From: Thiosocius sp963759055
GTDB taxonomy: Bacteria; Pseudomonadota; Gammaproteobacteria; Chromatiales; Chromatiaceae
Length of the DNA: 64,000 nucleotides
NCBI GenBank assembly: GCA_963759055.1
Contig: CAVWYD010000032.1
Coordinates: forward strand, 124,001-188,000
Direction of reading: 5' to 3'
Part shown: positions 1 through 8,005 of the stretch, one piece after another
Position numbering within the stretch: position 1 is the first letter of the stretch
How the letters are laid out: each line of letters starts with the position of its first letter
Translations under genes and position numbers: made by a program
The notes under the pieces: model-generated
Seen by the model: the letters and a program-made list of their open reading frames with translations, nothing else
Database searches by the model: none
Told to the model about the DNA's origin: nothing

Positions 1-1079
1 GGATCGACCCCGACCTGGCATTGACCATAACCGGTGAGTCGGTGTTGGCGGACAACGCCGTGAGCTACCTCATGTCCGGTCAGATCCGCTCCCTGATTTT
101 TATCGTATTCGCAATCTTCGCTGTGGTCGCACTGCTGTTCATGACCACCAAGGCAGGCCTGATCGCGGTGGTCGTCAATCTTTTCCCGATCGCTGCGCTG
201 TTCGGCGTGATGGGCTTTGCCGGCATCCCCCTGGATTCGGCAACCTCGATGATTGCAGCGATCGCCATCGGCGTCGGGATCGACCACACAATGCATTTCA
301 TGGTCCGTTACAACCAGCATTTCCGCGGCGGGACCGACAGGGTTATTGCGGTATCAAGAACCATCCGGGATGAGGCAAGCCCCATCGGCACCGCCACATT
401 GGCGCTTGCCGCCGGCTTCAGCACCCTTGCACTATCAGATTTTCCACCCATTTATTACTTTGGGCTGCTGAGCGCGATGACCATGCTGTTCGCTTTCCTT
501 GCGACTTTCGTGCTGGCGCCCATCCTGCTTTCGTATATCCCTTTGATAACCCTTTGGGACATGCTGAGCACAAACGTGCGTCGTGAGCTGCGTGATCGAT
601 GTCCCTTGTTTCGCGACATGCGCACCTTGCAGATTCGTCGGGTGATCCTGCTCGGCAAGGTTTCGCTTTTTCATGATGGCGCAAAGATCATGCAGCAGGG
701 CGAAGTCGGCGACGCCATCTTTATCCTGCTGCGCGGAAGGGTGGCCGTGGAGACAGTCAAGACAGACGGCAGCGCGGATGCTGTGAAGATAGCCTCCACC
801 GGTGATGTGTTCGGCATGGCGGCGCTGATGTGCGGAAAACCGCGGGTGGCCACTGCCACCGCCGTCGGAGAGGCCGAGGTGCTGGCGCTGGATTGGGGCC
901 GTCTGCAGCGGATAGCCAGATTCTTCCCGCGCAGCGCCTATTTTCTGTTCAAGAACCTATCCGCGATCATGGGCGAACGCCTGGCCAATCATGTGGAGCT
1001 TCCGCTGGAGAGTCCGAAACTGCCGCTGACGGCAAAAGAGATTCCGGCGGAGGCCAGACAAGGCGCCGATTCTACATAG
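1..1079 (+). CDS. MMPL/RND-family exporter fused to a C-terminal cyclic nucleotide-binding domain (5' partial)
   Basis: The reading frame is open from the left edge, so only the last ~358 residues are seen. The first half carries hydrophobic segments separated by short loops. The stretch GVGIDHTMHFMVRY is typical of the transmembrane domain of MMPL/RND lipid or hydrophobe exporters (the GxxxD/H region). After the last membrane segment a soluble domain follows (roughly the last 150 residues) with the beta-roll pattern of a cNMP-binding domain: GEVGDAIFILLRGRVAV and then GDVFGMAALMCGKPRVATATA in the phosphate-binding cassette position. The usual Glu of the cassette is Met here, while an Arg is kept, so ligand binding is uncertain. 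It is an inner-membrane protein. Substrate unknown. hemF follows 150 bp downstream on the same strand. Confidence 0.8.
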   Translation, partial: IDPDLALTITGESVLADNAVSYLMSGQIRSLIFIVFAIFAVVALLFMTTKAGLIAVVVNLFPIAALFGVMGFAGIPLDSATSMIAAIAIGVGIDHTMHFMVRYNQHFRGGTDRVIAVSRTIRDEASPIGTATLALAAGFSTLALSDFPPIYYFGLLSAMTMLFAFLATFVLAPILLSYIPLITLWDMLSTNVRRELRDRCPLFRDMRTLQIRRVILLGKVSLFHDGAKIMQQGEVGDAIFILLRGRVAVETVKTDGSADAVKIASTGDVFGMAALMCGKPRVATATAVGEAEVLALDWGRLQRIARFFPRSAYFLFKNLSAIMGERLANHVELPLESPKLPLTAKEIPAEARQGADST

Positions 1080-1139
1080 CTCAAAATCGCCCGAGACCGC
1101 AGCCGCTTGCACTCTTCAGCTGCGGATGCAAAACACCAG

Positions 1140-1157
1140 CCTTCATGCAATTTGCAG
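1140..1157 (-). repeat. Dispersed 18-19 bp motif, copy 1
   Basis: The minus strand reads CTGCAAATTGCATGAAGG. The same motif forms both ends of the element at 11441-11683 and recurs with changes at 51380 and 56111. Here it stands alone in the gap before hemF. Confidence 0.5.
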
Positions 1158-1228
1158 ACGGGCGGTTGAGGGAAACTTGCCGACTCTGTTCAAATTGCCC
1201 CACCTTTCGCAGCCGAACGAGCATCACC

Positions 1229-2149
1229 ATGCCCGACCATCCCGATAAAGACGCCGTCAAGACATACCTGCTGGACCTGCAGGAAAGAATCTGTGCCGCA
1301 CTCACCGCCGAAGACGGCCAGGGGTTTCGGGAAGACAGCTGGGAACGCGCCGCGGGCGGTGGCGGCCGCTCACGGGTGCTCGAAGGTGGCAACGTCTTCG
1401 AAAAGGCCGGGGTGAACTTCTCACATGTATTCGGCGAAGGGCTACCACCCTCGGCCACTGCACAACGCCCGGAGCTTGCCGGCCGAAGCTTCCAGGCGAT
1501 GGGCGTCTCGCTGGTAATACACCCACACAACCCTTACGTGCCCACCTCGCACGCCAATGTGCGTTTCTTCATCGCCGAGAAACCGGGTACCGATCCGGTC
1601 TGGTGGTTTGGCGGCGGCTTCGATCTGACCCCCTATTACGGAAACCGCGAAGACGTGGTCCACTGGCATCAGACGTCAAAAGTTGCATGCGACCCGTTCG
1701 GCGAGGATGTCTATCGGCGTTACAAGAAGTGGTGTGACGAGTACTTCCACCTCAAGCACCGCGACGAACCCCGAGGTGTCGGCGGCCTGTTTTTCGATGA
1801 TCTCAACGAATGGGGCTTCGAGCGTTCGTTTTCTTTTATGCAGAGCGTCGGCGATCACTATGTGCCCGCCTATCTGCCGATCGTTCAGAAGCGCAAAGAC
1901 ACGCCCTACGGTGAGCGGGAGCGGGAGTTCCAGCTGTATCGACGCGGTCGCTATGTCGAGTTCAACCTGGTCTACGACCGCGGCACCATCTTCGGCCTGC
2001 AGACCGGCGGGCGCACCGAGTCCATCCTCATGTCGCTGCCGCCGCTGGTGACCTGGCGTTATGACTGGCGCCCGGAGCCGGGAACGGCAGAGGCGGAGTT
2101 GTATGAGGTGTTCCTGAAGCCACAGGATTGGTTGGGCGAATCGGATTGA
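1229..2149 (+). CDS. hemF: Oxygen-dependent coproporphyrinogen III oxidase
   Basis: This 306-residue protein catalyses the oxidative decarboxylation of two propionate side chains of coproporphyrinogen III to give protoporphyrinogen IX, using O2, in the cytoplasm. Family signatures are visible throughout: a Gly-rich stretch before VLEGGNVFEKAGVNFSHVFG, then HPHNPYVPTSHANVRFF, WWFGGGFDLTPYY and GRYVEFNLVYDRGTIFGLQT near the C-terminus. The length matches the family (about 300). The start at 1229 (ATG CCC GAC CAT) gives the usual short N-terminus. The frame stays open upstream to 830, but that part overlaps the exporter gene. Its presence implies aerobic heme synthesis. It stands apart from hemCDXY, which begins 1.4 kb away. 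Confidence 0.97.
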   Translation: MPDHPDKDAVKTYLLDLQERICAALTAEDGQGFREDSWERAAGGGGRSRVLEGGNVFEKAGVNFSHVFGEGLPPSATAQRPELAGRSFQAMGVSLVIHPHNPYVPTSHANVRFFIAEKPGTDPVWWFGGGFDLTPYYGNREDVVHWHQTSKVACDPFGEDVYRRYKKWCDEYFHLKHRDEPRGVGGLFFDDLNEWGFERSFSFMQSVGDHYVPAYLPIVQKRKDTPYGEREREFQLYRRGRYVEFNLVYDRGTIFGLQTGGRTESILMSLPPLVTWRYDWRPEPGTAEAELYEVFLKPQDWLGESD

Positions 2150-2361
2150 TTCTCGTGCGCTGTCGCGCGGATTCTTTTGAGATGCGCTGGGCTCAGCGCG
2201 CCAGCGCACAACATTATCGGGCGCCATCAGGCGCACCCATACAAGACAGCGGGCATCAGGCCAACAGAAAAAAATTGAAAAGAATCCATGTTCACCCGGG
2301 TCTCTATGGGCAAGAACGCAAAACGCGTTCCAAACCTTCAAACCCAAACGGAGAAACGAAC

Positions 2362-2664
2362 ATGAAAACCATTATCGCAGCTACCCTGATCCTTGCCTCC
2401 GGCATCACCCAGGCCCAGTCGTTTGACTACGAAAAGGCCGTCGGTTCGGCTGAGCTCTACTCGACCCTGGCTACCGAAGGCGTTGTGAGCGTCAATACCG
2501 GCGACAGCGGCGGCTTCGCCTACCAGGAGTCGGTTGGCTCAGCTGACCTGTTCCCGACCCTGATTGGTGCCGGCGCGGCGCCACAGGCATCCGGCGGCGA
2601 CAGCGCCTTCGCCTACCAGCGGGCAGTCGGCAGTAGTGAGCTGGATCCCTCGCTGTCTTCATAA
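2362..2664 (+). CDS. Small secreted protein with three 31-residue-spaced repeats
   Basis: A 100-residue protein with a clear Sec signal peptide (residues 1-19, ending ITQAQ). The mature part has three copies of a short block: FDYEKAVGSAELYSTL at residue 21, FAYQESVGSADLFPTL at 52 and FAYQRAVGSSELDPSL at 83. The copies start exactly 31 residues apart and are joined by Gly/Ser/Ala-rich linkers. GGAGAAACGAAC lies just upstream of the ATG and a strong terminator follows 20 bp after the stop, so it looks like a self-contained transcription unit. I do not recognise the family. The location is probably periplasmic or extracellular. The longer frame from 2128 overlaps hemF and has no signal peptide at its start, so I chose the ATG at 2362. 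Confidence 0.8.
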   Translation: MKTIIAATLILASGITQAQSFDYEKAVGSAELYSTLATEGVVSVNTGDSGGFAYQESVGSADLFPTLIGAGAAPQASGGDSAFAYQRAVGSSELDPSLSS

Positions 2665-2683
2665 AATTCGGCGTATTACCCAA

Positions 2684-2707
2684 GGGGCGGACAACCGCCC
2701 CTTTTTT
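2684..2707 (+). terminator. Rho-independent terminator after the secreted repeat protein
   Basis: A 7-bp GC stem (GGGGCGG / CCGCCCC) closes a 4-base loop and is followed directly by TTTTTT. It sits 20 bp after the stop of the repeat-protein gene. Confidence 0.9.
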
Positions 2708-2741
2708 GTCCGCGCTCAGTGGAGGATATTCGGCTCAGCAT

Positions 2742-2775
2742 AAAAAAAGGGTCTGCCCGGATAAGGGGTAGACCC
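2742..2775 (-). terminator. Rho-independent terminator for the minus-strand thioredoxin unit
   Basis: On the minus strand a 9-bp stem starting GGGTCTACC is followed by seven T residues. It would end transcripts coming from the thioredoxin gene, 265 bp upstream of it in that direction. It faces the plus-strand terminator, so both convergent units are closed here. Confidence 0.8.
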
Positions 2776-2942
2776 TGAATGCGCCTTTCAGCGCCAGAGG
2801 AGGATCGACCATGCGATGCCGCGGCACCGACCAAGTCTAACGCTGTATTTGTTATCGCCCCCGACGCAAAAAACCTGAATTTCAGAAGAATCAGATTCCC
2901 GCTGGGGGGTTCTAAAAACCTCGCCGGCGCAGATTGAGATTG

Positions 2943-3022
2943 AGAATTCGTCAGATGAAGGCGCAAAGTGCGCGTAACAGCCGGCCATTGCAAAGCTTTG
3001 TAGCGCTGAGATGACGAATTCT
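2943..3022. repeat. 11-bp inverted repeat in the gap between convergent units
   Basis: The arms AGAATTCGTCA (2943-2953) and TGACGAATTCT (3012-3022) are perfect inverted copies 58 bp apart, in the 375-bp gap between the secreted repeat protein and the thioredoxin gene. An 80-codon minus-strand frame covers this stretch but has no recognisable product. Apart from the two terminators I see nothing else in the gap. Confidence 0.5.
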
Positions 3023-3039
3023 GGACTCAAGATGGTCAG

Positions 3040-3408
3040 TCATGGGTTGTTGGACTTCCCCTTGGGTGCGAGGTGCTGCTCTATCCAGTCCTCAATCCAG
3101 TGCGACGCCCGTGCTCCGCTGAAACGGCCCAGTTCTTTGCCGGCATGAAACAGCATGATGGTCGGGAATCCACGCAAGCGGTATCGACCGGCCAGTTTCA
3201 TGTTTTCGCCCTCGTCTACCTCGACCTTCGCCAATCTTATCGAGCCGTCCATATCACCCATCACCCTATTCAGGTGCGGGGTGATCGCATGGCAGGGCGC
3301 GCACCAGTCGGCCCAGAAATCGACCAGGATGGGCTTTTCGTGCGAGGCGGCCAGCACCCGCTCTTCAAAATCTTCCAGACTGCATTCAAAAATCTCTTCG
3401 CCCGACAT
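3040..3408 (-). CDS. Thioredoxin-fold protein
   Basis: A 122-residue cytoplasmic thioredoxin, a thiol-disulfide reductant. The active site WCAPC lies at residues 35-39, after the conserved FWADWCAPC lead-in, and the cis-Pro loop GFPT at 80-83. Length and motif spacing match TrxA. The active-site variant CAPC (CGPC in canonical Trx) and the location suggest a second thioredoxin, so I give no symbol. No signal peptide is present in this frame. The stop codon of the upstream 25-codon peptide lies only 3 bp before the ATG, and the best Shine-Dalgarno (GAGGGA) lies inside that peptide, so the two are probably translationally coupled. Confidence 0.92.
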   Translation of the reverse strand: MSGEEIFECSLEDFEERVLAASHEKPILVDFWADWCAPCHAITPHLNRVMGDMDGSIRLAKVEVDEGENMKLAGRYRLRGFPTIMLFHAGKELGRFSGARASHWIEDWIEQHLAPKGKSNNP

Positions 3409-3411
3409 GCT

Positions 3412-3489
3412 TTATCGTCCCTCTGCCGGTGCAGCCAGCACACTCAGGGGAACAATGAACAGCAACAAGGCCAACAGTCGCTTCTTCAT
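3412..3489 (-). CDS. 25-residue signal-peptide-like small ORF upstream of thioredoxin
   Basis: The sequence MKKRLLALLLFIVPLSVLAA followed by PAEGR is a textbook Sec signal peptide with almost no mature part. A good ribosome binding site (AGGAGATCCTGTG before ATG) marks the start. Its stop codon is 3 bp from the thioredoxin ATG. It could be a leader peptide whose translation controls the thioredoxin, a very small exported peptide, or the remnant of a longer exported protein. The sequence alone cannot separate these. Confidence 0.55.
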   Translation of the reverse strand: MKKRLLALLLFIVPLSVLAAPAEGR

Positions 3490-3611
3490 CACAGGATCTC
3501 CTAACAATTTGGGGCGCGATTCTAACCCGGTTGCCTGCCGGACACCTTTGTCAGATGCCCCGTCAGGCAGTAGCATTGGCGCCTTTCCCGACAGATTCCA
3601 GCAGCACTCCA

Positions 3612-4541
3612 ATGTCTGATCAGCAAATCCGCATCGCCACTCGTAAATCTCCGCTTGCCATGTGGCAGGCCGAGCACGTCGCGGATGCGCTGCGGCGCGC
3701 CCATCCCGGACTCGAGGTCGAGATACTCGGCATGAGCACACAGGGCGACAAGATCCTGGACACCCCGCTGGCCAAGATCGGGGGCAAGGGGCTGTTCGTA
3801 AAGGAACTGGAAGAACGCATGCTGTCCGGCGATGCCGATATCGCCGTGCATTCCATGAAAGACGTCCCGGTGGAGCTGCCAGACGGACTGCACCTGTCCG
3901 TGATTCTCGAGCGCGAGGACCCGCGCGACGCCTTCGTATCCAATCATCACGCCAGCCTGGTCGCCCTGCCGCAGGGCGCCCGGGTCGGGACCTCCAGCCT
4001 GCGGCGCCAGTGTCAACTGGCGGACCGTCGACCGGATCTGGAGGTCGTCGCGCTGCGCGGCAACGTCAACACCCGCCTGCGAAAGCTCGACGAGGGTGAG
4101 TACGACGCCATCATCCTGGCCTCGGCCGGCCTGCTGCGACTCGGTTTCGCCGAACGCATCCGCAGCTTTATCTCTACCGACGACAGCCTGCCAGCCATCG
4201 GCCAGGGCGCGATCGGCATCGAATGCCGAACTGAAGATGCACGGGTAAACGCCCTGTTGCAGCCGTTGCACCATGCGCCGACCGCCACCCGCGTGCAGGC
4301 CGAGCGCGCCATGAACCGCCGGCTTGAAGGCGGCTGCCAGGTGCCCATCGGCGGTCACGCCACATTGGACGATGGCGGGCTGAAACTGCGCGGCCTGGTG
4401 GGTACGGTCGATGGCAGCGAGATCGTACGCGCTGAGATCGAAGGCCCCGAAGCCGATGCGGAGCGCCTTGGCACCGCGCTGGCAGAAGAGCTCCTGCAGC
4501 ACGGTGCCGGCAAGATCCTGCGCGAACTCTACGCCGATTAA
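3612..4541 (+). CDS. hemC: Porphobilinogen deaminase (hydroxymethylbilane synthase)
   Basis: A 309-residue cytoplasmic enzyme that joins four porphobilinogens into hydroxymethylbilane. Visible signatures: IRIATRKSPLAMWQAEHV at the N-terminus, the catalytic Asp in HSMKDVP (residue 84), GTSSLRRQ, LRGNVNTRLRKLD, and the cofactor-binding Cys242 in RLEGGCQVPIGGHA, where the dipyrromethane cofactor attaches. The start ATG at 3612 matches the family N-terminus. The frame remains open upstream to 3531 without homology. It is the first gene of a hemC-hemD-hemX-hemY cluster, the order known from Pseudomonas and enterics. Confidence 0.98.
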   Translation: MSDQQIRIATRKSPLAMWQAEHVADALRRAHPGLEVEILGMSTQGDKILDTPLAKIGGKGLFVKELEERMLSGDADIAVHSMKDVPVELPDGLHLSVILEREDPRDAFVSNHHASLVALPQGARVGTSSLRRQCQLADRRPDLEVVALRGNVNTRLRKLDEGEYDAIILASAGLLRLGFAERIRSFISTDDSLPAIGQGAIGIECRTEDARVNALLQPLHHAPTATRVQAERAMNRRLEGGCQVPIGGHATLDDGGLKLRGLVGTVDGSEIVRAEIEGPEADAERLGTALAEELLQHGAGKILRELYAD

Positions 4542-4545
4542 GCCC

Positions 4546-5332
4546 TTGAGCACGGCGAAACCACCTTGCGATCTGGCCGGACTGAGCGTGCTGGTCACCC
4601 GGCCGGAGCATCAATCGGAGGGCCTGTGTGAACTGATACAGGCCGCGCACGGCCGACCGGTGCGGTTTCCGGCGATCGAGATCCGCGGTCCTGCCGACAA
4701 GGGCGCTGCGCGCGCCGAACTCAGGGGTGCCAGCGGGGCAGATGTACTGATATTCGTCAGCGCCAATGCGGTGCAATACGCCTTTCCGCTCCTGCCCGAG
4801 CAGCTGCCCCTGGACATCGGTATCGCCGCGGTCGGCAGCGCCACCGCCCGCGCCCTGAGCAACAGCGGACTCGAACCGACCCTGGTTCCAGAACGCATGG
4901 ACAGCGATGGGCTGCTGGCCCTGCCGGCCCTGCAGGCCGTTGAGGGCAAATCGATCTTTATCCTGCGCGGCAACGGCGGTCGCGAACTCTTGCCTGATAC
5001 CCTGACGAGAACGTGGCGCCGAGGTGCACGTGGTGGAGGTCTACCGGCGCGTGTTGCCAGAAAGGCAGGCGGCGGCCTCCAACCTGGTACGCGGCTGGGA
5101 GCAGCTGGTGCATGTCGTGGTCGCGACCAGCAACGCGATCGTCGACAATCTGTTCACCCTGCTTGGCAGCGAGGGTGCCCAGCGCCTGCAGACCACACCG
5201 ATCATCGTGGTCAGCCAGCGCATGGCCAAATACGTCATCGAGCGTGGCTGCGAGGATGTCCATGTGGCAAATTCCGCGACAGATGCCGATCTGCTGGCCA
5301 CTTTGTGCGAAGTTGAGGAATCTCTGCGCTAG
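4546..5332 (+). CDS. hemD: Uroporphyrinogen-III synthase, interrupted by a 1-base insertion
   Basis: HemD closes and inverts ring D of hydroxymethylbilane to give uroporphyrinogen III. The N-terminal half reads LAGLSVLVTRPEHQSEGLCE and onwards in one frame up to about 5007. The C-terminal half (VHVVEVYRRVLPERQAAASN ... VVATSNAIVDNLF ... PIIVVSQRMAKYVIERG) is in the next frame. Removing a single A near 5008 restores a continuous protein of about 261 residues, a normal HemD length. The start is probably the TTG at 4546, 4 bp after the hemC stop. hemC, hemX and hemY around it are intact, so the shift is more likely a sequencing error than a dead gene, but the sequence shown is broken. Confidence 0.88.
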
Positions 5333-5448
5333 CAGCCTGTCGGACTTGACCGTTTGCGGCAAAGATGTCGCCGCGGCCATGCCTTTGCTAGTCTTAGCAC
5401 CACAACATCGATAAAACCACACAACTGCAATCCGGTAAACCACTCAGA

Positions 5449-6684
5449 ATGAATGACGAAGAACCAAAACCGGGCGTCGTGATCGACGTGACACCTGACC
5501 ACGAAGGCCCCGAGCCAGACGAGGCCGCAACCACTTCAGATGCGGCCACCGAACCGGCCGCCAACGAGGTGCGCGAGAAGCCGAGGAGGGGAAACGCCCT
5601 GCCCCTGGCCGTGGCCATCCTGGCCCTGATTGCGGTCGGCGTCGCGGCCTTTTTCGGCTACCAGCAGTGGTTGAAGATCAATGACGACCTGGCCGCCATG
5701 GATGCGCGCCTGCGTGAAGCACAGAACCGACAGCAGACTCTCAGCCAGGCGGTGAGCAGCGCCAGCGATGCCGTGCGCGCGCAGGAGGCCGCGCTTGGCC
5801 AGCAAAGCGGTGCGCTGGCCAAGCAGCAGGCCGCTGTGGATGAGGCACGTGCTGCCTTCCAGCAGCAGGAACAGCGACTTGCGGAAGAAAATGTAAACCT
5901 GCAGGAGCGCGAGGCGGAATTGCGCGCGGCGGTGGCCGACGTGCACCGCCGGGTCGGTCGTTCGGGCACGCAATGGATGGTCGCGGAGGCAGAGTATCTG
6001 CTGCGGATCGCCAATGACCGCCTGATCCTGGCCCGTGACACCGAAAGCGCACGCGTCGCCCTGGGACTGGCCGACCAGCGCCTGCGTGACACCAAAGACC
6101 CGGGCTGGGCCGGTGTGCGCGAGCAGATTGCTCGCGATATCGCCAAGCTCAGCACCTTTGAGGCCCCCGACAGTGCCGGCCTGTCGGCCCGACTGTCGGC
6201 CCTGATTGAACAGATACCGCAACTCAAGATCGCCAATGCCACTATCGGTCCCGAGCGCACGCTTCCCGAGCGCACCGGTCAGGAACCAGGCAAGCGGAAC
6301 TGGGAAACCCTGCTTGACGATGTCTGGGCCGGGTTCAAGGATTCGGTGCGCATCAGGGAGCGCGACAAGCCGGTACAGGCCATGCTCGCACCCGAGCAAC
6401 AGTTCTTCCTGTACGAAAATCTCAGGCTGCATATGGAGGCTGCGCGCCTTGGCCTGGCACGCGATGATCAGAACCTGTTCCGGGACAACCTGAACATCGC
6501 CGCCGACTGGCTGGCGAAGTATTTTGACCCCGAAAATGGCAGTGCAGCCGCCATCGCCAAGGCCCTCGCTGAGATGGTCAAGATAGACATCCGCCCCGAG
6601 ATGCCCGATGTCAGCCAGTCACTGCGTGCCCTGCAGGTGCGCCAGAAGCTGATGGAAGACGTCGCCCCAAGCGGGGTTGAGTAA
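5449..6684 (+). CDS. hemX: HemX-family membrane protein (uroporphyrinogen-III C-methyltransferase-like)
   Basis: A 411-residue protein with an acidic, Pro/Ala-rich cytoplasmic N-terminus (residues 1-45), one transmembrane segment (about 50-70), a long coiled coil rich in Gln/Ala/Glu (about 72-165) and a periplasmic C-terminal domain with WMVAEAEYLLRIANDRL, typical of HemX. The family is annotated as a methyltransferase by old convention, but it lacks a SAM site and its real role is unclear. It probably acts with HemY as a membrane accessory to heme synthesis. It lies between hemD and hemY, 2 bp from the latter. Confidence 0.93.
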   Translation: MNDEEPKPGVVIDVTPDHEGPEPDEAATTSDAATEPAANEVREKPRRGNALPLAVAILALIAVGVAAFFGYQQWLKINDDLAAMDARLREAQNRQQTLSQAVSSASDAVRAQEAALGQQSGALAKQQAAVDEARAAFQQQEQRLAEENVNLQEREAELRAAVADVHRRVGRSGTQWMVAEAEYLLRIANDRLILARDTESARVALGLADQRLRDTKDPGWAGVREQIARDIAKLSTFEAPDSAGLSARLSALIEQIPQLKIANATIGPERTLPERTGQEPGKRNWETLLDDVWAGFKDSVRIRERDKPVQAMLAPEQQFFLYENLRLHMEAARLGLARDDQNLFRDNLNIAADWLAKYFDPENGSAAAIAKALAEMVKIDIRPEMPDVSQSLRALQVRQKLMEDVAPSGVE

Positions 6685-6686
6685 CC

Positions 6687-7994
6687 ATGAGAGCCCTGCT
6701 CAAAGTCTGGCTGTTCGTGCTTATCGGCGCCGGGATCGGCGTGGTGCTCACGCATGACAGCGGCTATGTGCTGATGTCGTTCGGCAATTACACCGTCGAG
6801 ATGAGCCTGGCATTGCTGCTGCTGTTGCTGGCGACACTGTTCGGCTTGATGTATTTCGGTATTCGCCTGCTGGTGCGCACCTTGCATCTGCCGCACGACG
6901 TGCGCCAATGGCAACAGAAGCGCGGCTCACGCCTGGCGCAGCAGGCCATGACCCGCGGTCTGCTGGAGATGTCCGAGGGAAACTGGCGCGGTGCGGAGAA
7001 ACGCCTGGTGCGCTTTGCCGACCGTTCCGAAACGCCGTTGCTGAATTACCTGGCCGCCGCGCGTGCGGCGCAGTTACAGGGCGCGCACGACCGCCGCGAC
7101 GGCTATATCCGTCTGGCCCATGAGACCATGCCCTCGGCCGATGTGGCGGTGAGCCTCACCCAGGCGGAACTGCAGCTGGCCGACCACCAGCTCGAACAGG
7201 CCCTGGCGACCCTCAAGCATCTGCGCAGTGTCGCCCCGAAACACACTTATGTGCTGCGCCTGCTGCGCAGACTTTACGAACAGCTCGGGGACTGGGAGCA
7301 CCTGCGCGAGTTGTTGCCCGAGTTGCGCCGCCGCAAGGTCGAGGATGAACCGGAGCTGCAGCGTCTGGAGATCCGAACCCACGGCGCCCTGCTGGAACAG
7401 GCTTTTCTGGCAGGTGATGAGCGGCGCCTGGGCATGGCCTGGGCCGATGTGCCGCGCGCCCTGCGCAGCGAACCCCGGCTGCTCGGCGACTATGCCGGCT
7501 ACCTGCAGGAGAGCGGGCAGGACGCCAAGGCAGAAAAACTGCTGCGCGATGCGCTGCGCAAAAACTGGAATGCCGACCTGATCGAGACCTATGGCCTGCT
7601 GGAACTGGCGGAGCCCGGCAAGCACCTGTCCGAGATGGAGAAGCTGCTGATTGATCACCCGGATGACCCGGCCCTGTTGCTCACCCTGGGTCGCCTCAGT
7701 CTGCGTGCACAGCTGTGGGGCAAGGCGCGTGGTTACCTGGAGGCCTGTATCGGTCGCAACGGACCTGCACAGGCCTATCGCGAGCTCGGGCAGCTGCTGG
7801 AGCGCATGGAGGAGCCCCAAAAGGCGATCGAGGTCTATCGGCGTGGCCTGTCCGGGACCGGCGGGCCCGAGCCCGTTCCGCTGCCACACCAGATTGGCAA
7901 GACCAAGGTCAACCGGCCGATGCTCGGGGGGGAACCCGACCTGCCGCCGATACGCGGTGTTCCACGCCCAGAGGCCGAACCCTCGTCAAACTGA
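6687..7994 (+). CDS. hemY: HemY-family TPR membrane protein
   Basis: A 435-residue inner-membrane protein with two N-terminal hydrophobic segments (about residues 5-24 and 38-62) followed by helical TPR-like repeats (for example AVSLTQAELQLADHQLEQAL and LLLTLGRLSLRAQLWGKAR). This is the gammaproteobacterial HemY of the hemCDXY operon, unrelated to the Bacillus protoporphyrinogen oxidase of the same name. Its function is not firmly known. The start lies 2 bp after the hemX stop, so translation is probably coupled. The C-terminus is Pro/Glu-rich and looks disordered. Confidence 0.93.
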   Translation: MRALLKVWLFVLIGAGIGVVLTHDSGYVLMSFGNYTVEMSLALLLLLLATLFGLMYFGIRLLVRTLHLPHDVRQWQQKRGSRLAQQAMTRGLLEMSEGNWRGAEKRLVRFADRSETPLLNYLAAARAAQLQGAHDRRDGYIRLAHETMPSADVAVSLTQAELQLADHQLEQALATLKHLRSVAPKHTYVLRLLRRLYEQLGDWEHLRELLPELRRRKVEDEPELQRLEIRTHGALLEQAFLAGDERRLGMAWADVPRALRSEPRLLGDYAGYLQESGQDAKAEKLLRDALRKNWNADLIETYGLLELAEPGKHLSEMEKLLIDHPDDPALLLTLGRLSLRAQLWGKARGYLEACIGRNGPAQAYRELGQLLERMEEPQKAIEVYRRGLSGTGGPEPVPLPHQIGKTKVNRPMLGGEPDLPPIRGVPRPEAEPSSN

Positions 7995-8005
7995 GCCAAA
8001 GGGTG

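Noticed and set aside
2788..3030. 80-codon minus-strand ORF between thioredoxin and the terminator
   Set aside because: No recognisable motif, no clear RBS, irregular composition; the region holds an inverted repeat instead.
3522..4598. Long minus-strand ORF opposite hemC and part of hemD
   Set aside because: Lies wholly antisense to hemC, whose protein is unmistakable; a GC-rich shadow frame.
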